Source: Lingula anatina
Taxonomy: Eukaryota; Brachiopoda; Lingulata; Lingulida; Lingulidae
Length of the DNA stretch: 64,000 nucleotides
Assembly (NCBI RefSeq): GCF_001039355.2
Contig: NW_019775453.1
Location: 1 to 64,000, forward strand
Reading direction: 5' to 3'
Under the pieces are notes generated by a model, which was not told the DNA's origin, made no database searches, and was given only the letters and a program-made list of their open reading frames with translations. Shown here one piece after another: positions 49,703 to 61,298 of the stretch. The translations under genes and the position numbers were made by a program. The first letter of the stretch is position 1; the number at the start of each line of letters is the position of its first letter.

Positions 49703-52700
49703 TCAAGGTGAAGGTACATGTCATGGCTGGGAATTCCTTTGCAAATTGGTCATCTGGTACAAATGTTAATTAGACTGGGAGACTAATTGTTCAGTCTTGA
49801 TAAATGAACAGGCAATATTTGAGAACACCCAGACAGTGAAATTGATTTGAAGACAAGCATGACTAATAAATAAAGGACTGGTGACAAGTACAAGGACTAC
49901 AGATGTCAGATGACTTTCTTCCTGATACTACACTGATAAAAAAAAAGCAGAGAGACTTTCTGAATTAATCATAATTTGCAGCTATAACTGCAACTTTGCT
50001 TGCCAGATGTAGAAAAGCTGTGGGCAGGCAGTTGGATTTGTTCTACAGACAGCAATTATAAATAAAACCACAATGATTGCTACCATGTGAGCATGAGTCT
50101 TATACTACATAAATGTATTTACAATTTTCCATTACTAATTGAGCAGTTACAATCTATTTCCGTGCACCATATGAACATATGATTTATTTTAATGTCACAA
50201 AGACAGAGATAAGTGTATAATGGCCGCTAGGATTGAAAAAAGGAAAAAAATTGAAAAAAATTAAATGCATTATAACAAAAGATAAAAATCAACAAAGATT
50301 TAATCAAGATCTTACTGATGCTTATATTATTGCACATAGTTTTATGTATTGATGTAAAAGCAAATTACTTTCTTTTTAAAGTTGTGATTACATCAGGACA
50401 TGAACAACAGGCAGAAACGCAGATATTTAAACAGCTGAAATCTTGTCACCTTTTTCTCAGAGGTGGCCAGAAATTGACTAAATCACCCCTGGGTATTTGA
50501 ACAAGCATCTTCAAAGTGGTTTTATTGATGAAAACATCCATCCTGAAAACACAATAGGTCAATGTTAGGTCTTGTTGTTTAAGCTAAAATTTCATTTACT
50601 TTGCCTTTATAATGAAGTCGACCAGTAAAACATATAATGCTTATTTGCCATCTAATTCTACGCCTGTGAATTTTTTCTTTCACCTACGCCATAATGTTGA
50701 ATTGATGTGTAATTAATGTTAGCAAATTCAGCAATTCAAGATAAAGACCCTACTTAAGTTATGGAGAAAGAAAGGCCAGCAAAAGACTGAAGTGCCACAA
50801 GCTTTCTTTTGTTATGGTATAAAAGTCATCCTTTGCTTTTACCATGCATCCTTATAGAGAAAGTCCTTCTTTATTGAACCTTTAGTAGTTGTGCCAATTA
50901 TAGCTCACAAAAATGTTATCCTTGGATACCAAATTGGAAAGTTTAACAGATGCGCTGTAAAAGATATTAAAAATGAGACTGGTCCTGTGAAAAAATAACC
51001 AAAAATACCCCTCCTTCTACCCCCTTTCAGGCATATGTCATTTTTGTGGCTTTTATAAATTAACAAATAATTCTTATCATTTCCTCTGCAAATCCTGCTC
51101 TCAGTATCTCAATAAGGTTTAATTTTCATCCCCGAATAAAGAAAATCATGACGACAATAACCGTTTTGTATTTTTGAAGATCACCAGTAATGATGCTAGC
51201 AAATCTCAGTGTCAATATACATGTAGGAGGAATACACAGAAGCCAGTGAAGAAGGTGCTTGAAAGAAAGAAAAGAGAGATCGGGTAACAGCTGAAGTACA
51301 ATCTGAGGCCAATACTTGGTGAGAGAACTCTTTACTTGGCCTCACTGTGTCCTCAATAGATTGGACTCTTCTCCTTCACTTCTGCTCCACTAAGTTACAA
51401 TGACAAAATTTTCACAGGAGGTTCAGATTTTTATTCTCCATAAGAATTGCCCCCATATCTTAGGAAAATCAGTGTTTAAAAACTGATCTTCTCTTGTCGA
51501 AAATTCTTGAGGTTGTGCAAGCACATAATCTATTAACTTATTTGAACAAGGGTGTATTATACATCAAATCTGCTCTTTTCTCCTTTAGACCACTGATATT
51601 AAATGGCATAAGTACTTGCAAAATATCAGCCGAAAAAATCTTTTGTCAATTTGTTCTAGAAATCCATCTCATTTATGAACTGTCGAGACAGAGGGCCCTT
51701 GACTGAAACCAGCGACTCTTAAGGACATCTTCACAATGACAGAGAAATTTAATTCAGATTCATAATGGCTACCACACGCAAAGCAGCCAGTCTTTGAGAA
51801 CAAAGATTATAGCAATCCATTGGTCTTAATAAGTAATAAAAGGATACAAATGAATGAGCAATTTTCAGTGTGACCAGGCATCAACAAATTAAGGCACAAG
51901 CTGACCCCAAAGATGCCCTTAAGCCAGATAGAGCTATTTCAATATTTCCAAATCCCCAGTGTAATGATTAAATTATCAGCGTATAGCTTTTAGAGAACAA
52001 AAAAGTATAAAATTATACTTTCAGTAAGCAAAAGCATTTACATACACTTGTACCCCTACTGGCTGTAAGTTATTTACAGCCAAGTTGCCCCTTATGTGCC
52101 ATTCATTTTTCTAGGAATTACTAATAAATCCCAAGTATTCCAAGAAATGTCTGCAAAGCAATGGTTGAATGGTTTCAAAGACTCATGGAACACTCCCAAA
52201 TATATTTCTTCTTAATTTCCCAAACAACAGCAATGGAGATATTTGGTCAATAATTTTTTTTAATAATAGAGATACATAAGGGATTTTTGTTGTCTTAAAT
52301 CTTCCTGTTTTCTTGGTCTTAGAAGACATGCTGCAACTCACTGAAGTCATATAATTAAGGTCTGCTTTTTTTCGGGAAAGTGAAAATGCATTGGATACCT
52401 GTAGTTGTTTTACCTTATTTTATAACCTAAGTGAAATAATAAAGTGGTTTTGAAAAGTGCATTTTTTGAGAGATCTTCTGAGTTTGGAATGAGTAAAATG
52501 ATGGTTGTCAAGTCATACTAAATTGTTGAAGACCCCAGAAAAATCTTTTTTTTTTTCAAGCCAGTTTACAGTGATCTTTAACGACTGCAATTTTATTTTT
52601 TGGGCAATAAGTTTTCTGATAATTACATAGTCGTCTGTAAAATGATTTGACTTAAACATCTGTTTGGTATTTAAAAAGGAAAGACACACTGTATATAAAT

Positions 52701-53795
52701 GTCAAAAAATAGCACAGGGAAAATGGGAGTTGAACAAACTGCATGTTGACATTTACTTAAAAACATTTACTAAAAAAATTACTTCCATACCACTGCACTG
52801 AATTAAATATATATTTGAACTATTTTAGAAAAATATGATTCAGATCAGGAGATTGATTTACTTCCATAAATGCTTGTAAACTTGCACTGATTAAAAAATG
52901 ATCGGTCTCCTTTTGAACTTTATTGTTTGGAAATAGATCAATCAGAATCCATGCATGGGGTAAAATAATTAAAGCAGTCATGCTAGCGGCCTCTCCAAAG
53001 TGCTTCTATATTTCACTTTTTGCAAACAAGAGATAAAAAATAAGCTAAAAAGTGACTGTGAAGTGTATTTTTTTGGGTATGGATAGCAAATAAATCCAAA
53101 AGAAAACAAAACAGCAACTGCACTGAGTTGGTTTTGAGATATTGTTTACATTTTAAATAAGCAAGTAGCTTAAATCAAGTTAAAATGGAAAAAAAAATTT
53201 TGTTAAGATGTTTTTCAATCCAAGGAAACACCTATTTTCCAGTCTATTGAAAATTCATTCTATATATATCTGTGTTTTAATTTAACAAGAATATAGCAAA
53301 ATAGAAATGTTACAGTATTTTAAGAAAATTTCTTAGTTGAAGGTGTCAGCCATAATGTCATCTACATGGTGTTTCACAAGTCCTAACCAACTTGCATAAC
53401 TATCACACAATCATTCATGTGTTAGCATGAAAGTCCTTGTGAAAGAGATTCGAGATGTTATCAACGAAGGTCTACCAGGTAAGAGAACCAGAGACAGTGA
53501 TTAGCATTGTCAAACACTGCCTAAGAGGAGCACATGATGGTTCAGATGGTTAAATCATGATTAATTAGAGGACTGAGATATGTAATGTGCTTTAGGAGGT
53601 GCCCCTGCTCCTCTTATCTTGACAATCCTCCATTAGTCTTCTGACTAGATTTTCATTAATCTCACACTTAATCTCTTGTTATAGGACTGCATCTCCAAAT
53701 TAGACCACCTACCTCAAATGAGAAAGCCTGGTTAACAAGTACAACCACATTTTTAACAAAAATAAATTACAGGTGTTATAAACGAATTAGCTGTC
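49703..53795. other. Gene-poor intergenic region, middle part
   Basis: No gene recognised. Some stretches, such as 53560-53720 with ATTAATTAG and CTTATCT motifs, look less degenerate and could be regulatory, but nothing here is diagnostic. Confidence 0.5.
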
Positions 53796-54152
53796 GATGA
53801 TCTCAAGCCTCGGGTTTGTGATTGCGAATGCTGAATTAATGACTCAAATCACAATATCATGGCATTAATGTAAAATTAGTGTTCGCAGGCATCAGAAAAG
53901 AGCAACACCATTGCCTACTATTTCGTATGTGCAAGAGATTGTCGAGAGCACGTAACTCCTGTATTGAAAGTAGCAGGGGTTTAGAAAGAAATCATATGTA
54001 AACATCGAGAGACCCAGGTGAAAGCTGGCTAAATTGTTCATGCTTTTTTATGTGGTGTTCGCAAATACGAATTTTATGTTCCCACCACGATATCATGGTT
54101 AGGGTGTTGTTAATTTGATATTTGCAATCACAAATCTGTGGCTGATGATCGC
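53796..54152. mobile_element. Second long fold-back element, ~357 bp
   Basis: The left arm (about 53796-53889) and right arm (about 54055-54152) are imperfect reverse complements of about 95 bp. Shared blocks include GATGATC near the ends, TTTGTGATTGC/GCAATCACAAA, ATATCATGG and TGTTCGCA. The loop of about 165 bp has no open frame of note. Arm sequence differs from the element at 49464-49702, so it belongs to another family. Confidence 0.6.
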
Positions 54153-57100
54153 AAACTGCAAAAAAAAAATTTTTTTAAATTGACCAATAACAATGGTTCT
54201 CTCAGTCTGACGGGGGGAAGGGGGTAGTTGGGGTTAACTGAAAATTTAGAGATGTGCTCTTTCAAAACTTGGAGAGATTAATAAGAGACTTAAAAGAGAT
54301 AAATTAGTTCACTAAGAAGTAAATTCCATGCCAAGCTGAGTTGAGCTCCAGAATGAGACACTGACGCAATAATTAATTACATCAAAAATGAAGAAATTTA
54401 ATATGCACAGATTCTTATTCAAGAATACGAGGTACGTACTAACACCCTCTCCTCCAGCCCCCCTGCAAACACACTCCATATCATCATGCCATATGTCAAG
54501 CAAAACTACCTCAAGGCAAAGCCACTCATGTGATACACCTAAACAGAGAAAGGATTAATTCCACCCTTTCATCAAGGTGTGCTAAACTTGAGATTATGAT
54601 GACTAATCATTTAAATTGTCTGCCTCTTCCAGGGATCAAACCTACATACAGTGAGTGAAGATTTAACATGAATTTTGTCAAAAAAGTACTTTTTGGCACA
54701 AAAATTCAATATGGCATGCTATTAATTAGCAAATTTGGATCTTTAGAATATATATCCCTTTATCAAATATGTTTTACTTACAGATATGATTTTGATTTGC
54801 AAACAAAACTGGTGTCATCATGAATAAAGAACAGGTACATGTACCTTCTTAATAGATGAAAAAATGTGTGAATTGCAACTGTCCATCAAACCATGTTTGC
54901 TAAGCCCTAGTGTAGACAAAAACAAACTGTAAATCACAAATTTATGTAAATCAAAATTATGCCTAAAGACATTTGTTTCACGTGTCACTTTGCCATCTTT
55001 GTATGATGTATCCACACCACACCCAGTTCATGAGATATGTTTGAGACCAAATTATAATTAATAAAGAAGTTCATGGCAATTCTCAATTGTGAGCAGTTTT
55101 ATAAAATCAACTGTGTGACACAGTCCATACAGACTGTAAGACAATATCATTTGGACTTTTTACAGATAATCCATAACACTTATATGCTGTTCTGTATGGA
55201 TTCCTGAAAACAAATCCTTGATACAATGATACAGTACCAATTAAACTGCACAGTACCATCCTCAAATTCTCTTGCATTTTGCTGTTTTTTAAAGAAAGCA
55301 ATAAAATAGACATGTTTTTTCACTTTTTTTCTTCCCCTGTCATTAATCACATATGTTCTGTGAATGATGAGCTCTGATCATCCAATTTTCATATTCCCTG
55401 CAGTAAAAGTCACTCATCTTTTCACCCAGGTTTTTGATCTTTTTCTTCTTTAAGTCCTAATAACTTCAGGCTAAAGTAACAGGTAACAATCATAAACCAT
55501 GTGTAAAGTAGGATTCAAGAAAGAATACAATAGGTTTTTACCCTAAAGACTTAAAACACCTGTGCACATTTGAAGGAGTTTCATATGCTTTTATCAACGA
55601 ACCATAATGCAAAGTAAAATTACAGTAATTCTTTCAACCACTAGCATCATTATACCTCTTATGGACAATCTTTGAAGACTAAAATTTAACATAAAAAGAA
55701 AATGTTGTTCTTTGAAAGGCAAGATACATTTATAGAATTTTTCTCCTATATAAACCAACATTGAATATATTCTATTATAAATGTACTCAAATGTCTTTTA
55801 CACATTTAAAACACCGCAAGCAAACTATGAGACTTTGTATAGTGTCTTTCTACAGCTACAAATAAACTGAACATTCAACACAAAGATAAAGGGGCAAATT
55901 TTTGTATTTAAACTGTAGCAAGTTTTGTGATTAATTTGCATATATGACTTACATTTAACTCTCTGTAAATGGACTTTTCAAAAGATTTTAGTTTTAAAAA
56001 CATTTAAGTTTGAGATCATACAAAAAAGCCCATAAATGCTGAATTTGGTAATGCATTTCTGTTTGAGATCATCACAAATGAAAAAAAAATACAAAACATA
56101 TTTTTAATCATACGCCCACCATGCCCTTACATTCATGACAAAAATAAATATATAAACAATTTTGGGTGGCTTATAAAAAACATGTACAATGCACTTCTTT
56201 ATTCTTCTTAAGATATAAAAGGATCCAAAACCACAAACGAGAATCATTTCCTGACATTTTATATGTCAAAGTGTTTTACTTTTGACATCAATTAATAGTT
56301 CAGTGTCATTTATTTTCAATCTTATTATTAGAAATATAGCCATCAACACTACAATTGTAAGCTAAATTTGTTTTAAGAAGATAAACTACTGATATAAAAA
56401 CCACAACTTCCTATAATATAATACTATCATGGACTTCCTGTATGACATGTCTATTATAATAACCCTTTCTCTTTCTTGTTTGCAGCAATTCTTACATGGG
56501 TCTATTTGTAAGCTATGCACTAAAACTGTATACCCCAAAATGAATTAACAAATAATTTAATAATTAGATAGTTATATGAAAAGTTTTAAAAGTACATTAT
56601 ACAAAGCAAAACATAACCTATATATGTTGCATATACCAGTATATATGTGATTTCAATGACTACCACCCCAAATATACAATAGAAGATAAAAAAAGCACTT
56701 GGTTTATGTTAGGGAAATATAAGGAAACTTCCATATGACCTACACAATTCAGCACCCAAATAATAAGGATGTCAAAAGACAATCTCAATGATTAAACTCA
56801 GACCAATGATAATAAAGATGCTAATTCCATGGGTAGGACCAATCAACCATGTGCCCTGTCACACCATCTTGCCTTTGAAGTCCAACATAATAGATGATAA
56901 TGTGCCCCGAAATGACAAGTGATAAGAATCATCTCTATTATTGGCATAAAGGAGTATCGTTTGATTTGCAGTTTTCTCATTAGTGTAGGTCTATTCTTAT
57001 CAAAGACAGCTAAGGAGCTCCCTTCCCCCTTGGATTAAAAAAATAATTTAAGCATTTGAGGGTCTATTTTTCCAGTGCTAAATGCACCCAATTGATAGAA

Positions 57101-58700
57101 CTCCAATATACCCATATTTGTGAATGACCTCTTTCTTTATCTGTATCTTGACATTGACATGTTATTCATGAACAATCATAAACAGTTGTTTATTGAAATA
57201 TTTGGAAAGATAATACCTCTTACCAAGGGTTAAAAAGTCTGTGTGTGTGGACTTTGTTTCCCAACCTTCCCAACTATAATTCCTTTACCTATGGTTACTG
57301 CTTCAATAATAGTATATACAACGCCATTTCTTTGCTAACTTTGAATCATAAATAGAATGATGTGGAGCGTCATAAGGATCACATTTCTATGTGCCCTTTA
57401 AGCTCAGGATAGATCACTGCATTCAGTGTTGGAGGATGCTATTTTGGACTCCAATAAAGACAATGGTATCTTAATTTAGCAGAGATAGCAAAAAATACAG
57501 GGTCCTGATACAGCCGTACATGGCTGTATAGGTCTGCACATTGAGTATTCTGTTTCTACAAAAATATTTTGGAAGTCAAATCTCAAACAAGAAATAATGA
57601 ATAATAAAATAATTAAAAATTACTTTTTCATATTAGAACAGACAGGGTCTTTTATTTTTAAGAAACAACAACAAAAAAAAAATTAACAAGCATTCTTGTA
57701 CAAGACAGTGTAGGACATTTCGCTTCACCCAAAACAGTGCAAACTGCTAACTCAATGTGGTAGTGGTGCTTCTATATCTCATCTACTGCATTGCCAGTTT
57801 TTCATCGACGGTTTCTTTTTTTGGGCAGACCCACAGCACTGCTTCTGGAAAACCTGACTGTACCTTTGTAACATACAATTATCTCAATAAAAGAAGTATT
57901 GGAAAAGGGCATTTAATGTTAAGATTTAAACTGAAGGCCCATTAATCAAATATCCTAAGATAATACTGATTAAATTGGTCACCCAGTTGAATTTTTAACA
58001 AATGAAGTCAAAAATTATATTATAGGTCTTCCAATTTAAGTCTTGTTGACCAAGTTTCTGTGGTGGGAAAGCAACATTGTCATATCTCTTCAGACTAAAT
58101 TGTCAGTCTGGTGATAGATTTTTAAAAACGGAGTGAAAACTATGTACAGTGTATGTTGATCTTTTTGTAAACTAATTACATAATATGCTTTGGTAAATAA
58201 AGTTTCCGTCAATTTAAAAGTTATATTTTATCACATTAACTGCAAAATTAACTTTGGAATATCACATTTATTTGAAGTGCATACATGTAATTTGCAAATT
58301 GCAAACACAATGTACACTCAGCAATTTTATAGCTTTATTTCATTTTACATATTACTTATTTGGCATTGTACATTGTGTTTGACATTAATAAAATATATAA
58401 AATATATATGAGTTGGGGGAAATAAAACAAACAGCTCTAAAAAATTTTCCTTTTAATCAAATTTCTCCCAATTATTCAAAACAAAACACATAACGTCACA
58501 AGTATGAGTTTGTACAGGTAGGATCGAAACATAATTAGTTGAGGATATTCTTCGAATGAACAATGCAGGAAATACAATGAATTCTATCAATTCTCTATCA
58601 CATATGCTCCCAAATACAAACTGTAGCGGTAGACTATAGTAGTTACCTTTATGTACCAACTTCCACAATTTTCATAAATAGTCACAATGTTTATTAATGA
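54153..58700. other. Gene-poor intergenic region, last part, with probable CCDC32 3' UTR
   Basis: AT-rich. The right-hand end must contain the CCDC32 3' UTR (minus strand). TTTATT at 58690-58695 reads AATAAA on the minus strand but lies only a few bases past the stop; another at 58267-58272 is a better-spaced candidate. No coding exon was recognised. Confidence 0.45.
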
Positions 58701-60075
58701 TCATGAGCCAGAGCTAGAGTTTGGATCCTGATATTCTGCCTCAGATAGCTGTCCTTTCTCAACATCACCATCAGAAACATCATCCTCTAAAATACGTTTG
58801 GCAAGTTCATCATTTGCAATTAATTGCTGCAGTTCCTCTGTTGTCAAAGCTTGTCTCTCTGGATAAAGTCTCTTCTGCAAGAAGGATACACTCAACTCAG
58901 AAGTGTTACTACTTTGTGAATCCTCAAGACATGTCACATATGGAGTAATGGTGTCCTGCACCATGGAATTCAGTTGGTGTTCCTTCACTTCAGCTAAACT
59001 GTTTATAATGTCCTTGGAGGATGGACCAGTTTTACTCTTCTGCATCCGTTTCAGTTTTGCCTCTAAAAAATAAGTCAAACACTGACTGTCATCAAGGATA
59101 TTCAGTTTGTCACATAAAGATGTACTAGTTCCTGTCAAAGCTATGAAATATAAGGCTTATGAAATAAAACAATCTTCATAGTAGATGGCAGTAATTCTTA
59201 ATAAGGTTGATCTACCTTAGATCGAGCACATTCAGAACAATTAAGGGACTCTCACTGAATGTTATCAGATTAACAGACTAACACACTAACACACCTCCTG
59301 GAATTGAGTAGAATTATACAGAAAAGCTGGTGATTATGAGTACTTTGCACACAAGAGGAGACATGTAGGTCTTTTAATCTGATTGCATTTTGTGAGAGTC
59401 CCCATGGAGTTAGTGCACATTAGCTATGTTAACATAAAACGTTCTGAACAATCCCTAAAACTAGTCCAACTTTTAGGCCCTCATTAATTGCCCAAAAGGG
59501 CTACAGTAGCCTAAATATTTTTTGGTACGGCTGCTTGACTGCAGGACACTGGCAAATGGTACGTATGACATTACAATATATTCAGTATACAACATAATCC
59601 AATTGCTGTTTCATGTAAAAGTTGTGTATAAATTTTGCAGTTGTTTGTTCCACTATTGATATTGTAATGATTCATCACTGACGGCGTGACACACTGACAG
59701 GACATCACAGGAGTGGTAGCTACTAGTAGTCCGCTATTTTAATAAAATTAAAATTTGTACAGGTGACATTCGTCTCATATTCTAACGTCAATACTCCAAC
59801 TAACCCTAACCTGTACTTATAACATGGGACCCTGGACTTCCATTCATAAGACTACCATTCCTAACATCAGTATACAATTTGTCCACACTGCATTTATGAT
59901 CAAATGAGAGAAGACTTTCCTCAAGCGGTCTTTAAAATTTACCTAGCTTGGCTATGTACTCATCAGACGTTAGCATGTTCTGTCCGTGGGCATTTTCTGG
60001 TGGCATATTCACACATTTTATGGTTTGTTTGCCGTTCAGTGGAACCCACGGGTCATTATTGTTTTTGGCTTGCAT
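58701..60075 (-). CDS. CCDC32: CCDC32 homologue, 2 coding exons, 187 aa
   Basis: CCDC32 is a small eukaryotic protein linked to assembly of the AP2 clathrin adaptor; human loss causes a craniofacial/neurodevelopmental syndrome. Coding exons are 59943-60075 and 58701-59131, joined in phase across an 811-bp GT-AG intron. The 187 aa compare with about 185 in human. The ATG at 60075 is preceded by an in-frame TGA. Family features are DPWVPL near residues 8-13, the helical stretch YFLEAKLKRM followed by SSKDIINSLAEVKE, LQKRLYPERQALTTEELQQL, and an acidic, serine-rich C-terminus. Similarity is clearest over the central helix and the LYPERQALTTEE block, so the assignment rests on patchy but ordered matches. 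An acceptor 9 bp earlier would create a stop, so 59131 is the exon boundary. Confidence 0.85.
59245..59403. mobile_element. MITE-like element in the CCDC32 intron, 159 bp
   Basis: Left terminus 59245-59270 (GGGACTCTCACTGAATG then TTATCAGAT) and right terminus 59377-59403 are reverse complements apart from a few changes. There is no coding capacity. The element sits wholly inside the single CCDC32 intron. No target-site duplication was certain. Confidence 0.65.
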
Positions 60076-60354
60076 CTTCCTAGTTCAACGACCTTGTCCT
60101 TGGTCAGTAACACAATCGAAGAGGGACACCTGTCGCAATCCTGTGACTGTAACGTCGCAATCCCATACGGAGACTGTACAAGTAGACTGTCGAGTTGGAG
60201 CTACTAGGGCTGTTGTCTTGTTTTGCATCAACCTTTATATATAGATTGCTTTGAACGTTGTTTTTAAGTCCAAGGATTCGACAATACAAGTGTGAAAAAA
60301 GTGACGCAGCTGTCTGATGTCACAAATGCTGTCTTTTGGGCCGTATCGCATCAT

Positions 60355-60486
60355 AGTTTCAGAGGACACTAGAAATTCACCTCTCTACTATCAGCATGCT
60401 TTTGTCGTGGTCTGTTTTCATGCCTGGGATGCCTGGGATGCTGAATGTGATAGTAGAGAGGTGAGTTTTCAATGTCGTCTGAAACT
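60355..60486. mobile_element. MITE-like element upstream of CCDC32, 132 bp
   Basis: Arms at 60355-60393 and 60448-60486 are reverse complements over about 39 bp with few mismatches, including an exact CTCACCTCTCTACTATCA-type core apart from one base. The short centre has a GCCTGGGAT direct repeat. It lies 280 bp upstream of the CCDC32 start codon, so it is in or near that promoter. Confidence 0.7.
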
Positions 60487-60559
60487 TAGCTAGGATGCCT
60501 TTCGGTCATATATACCCTCTAGTGGCCTACTTGTACCACGTGCATTTTTCTTCAGCACA

Positions 60560-60619
60560 ACATCAGAGAATCGTGTCACGGACCCCTCCCCCCTTCAAAT
60601 AATCCTAGATCCGCCCCTG
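60560..60619 (-). mobile_element. hAT-type transposon end (fragment)
   Basis: On the minus strand the sequence starts CAGGGGCGGATCTAGGATTA at 60619, followed by a G-rich GGGGGGAGGGG block. CAGGGGCGGAT resembles termini of hAT-family non-autonomous elements. The matching opposite terminus was not found, so this is probably a truncated copy. Confidence 0.45.
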
Positions 60620-61147
60620 CATCTGCCAAATAAAACTTGACTAAGGTCCTTGCAAGGGGCCTAACCAGCCTACCGATAGGCCGACGAGTAGACCATTTTT
60701 CAACATCTTTGTATTCTAAGATTTTTTCTTTTGCTTTTCCTTCTAAATAATGGTTAATTTTACTTTTAAAAATGAAATAATTTAGGGCATGTAGAAACCC
60801 AGGTTTTTTTTCTTTTCTTTTTTTTTCTTTTATAATAATCTCTTGGGTGTAACCCATCTATGAAGGTCCACGTGGTTTGAAACACAGATTCCAGGATAAT
60901 TGCAATAACCGCTGGTTTAATTTGTTGATAAATGGAATTTATTATATTTCTATGAGTTGTTTAAGATGTGTGTGTTTGTGTGTGTGTAATATGAATCTCA
61001 TACGAACAGTTGTTATCCCTCTAAAATAACTTATTGTAACTATTTAAACTACCAGTAGATGGTGAGATCTAAGGCGAATTATATAAATAAAGCTTTTCTG
61101 CTACTGCGCAGATAACGCCATGTCCTTCAAATCAGATTTACCTACGG
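60620..61147. other. CCDC32-ASB spacer, right part
   Basis: No gene recognised. It includes a T/C-rich patch near 60806-60832 and a TG-rich patch near 60968-60987. It should contain distal promoter sequence for the downstream ankyrin gene. Confidence 0.5.
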
Positions 61148-61155
61148 TATAAAAG
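61148..61155 (+). promoter_or_regulatory. TATA box of the ASB-type gene
   Basis: TATAAAAG is a canonical TATA box. It predicts a start near 61178-61185 and a 5' UTR of about 115-120 nt before the ATG at 61299. A TATA promoter suggests regulated, tissue-restricted expression. Confidence 0.7.
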
Positions 61156-61298
61156 GCTTCCCCATGTGTTAACCAGACAAACATTTCATATACGAGGCTG
61201 AGGAGTTAACCTTAATCCGCTTGCAATACGAGAAGAACCCAATACAAGTTGGCAAGTATCCATCAAGGTGAAAACCTTGAAAATCAGCAGAAACAAGG

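Noticed and set aside
59132-59140. Alternative acceptor ATAG|CTTTGA for CCDC32 exon 2
   Set aside because: It would introduce an in-frame TGA; the ACAG acceptor at 59132-59135 keeps the frame.
60576-60857. 93-codon minus-strand frame ending in ADLGLFEGGRGP
   Set aside because: Its C-terminal part is simply translation of the hAT-like transposon terminus; the rest is low-complexity lysine-rich sequence.
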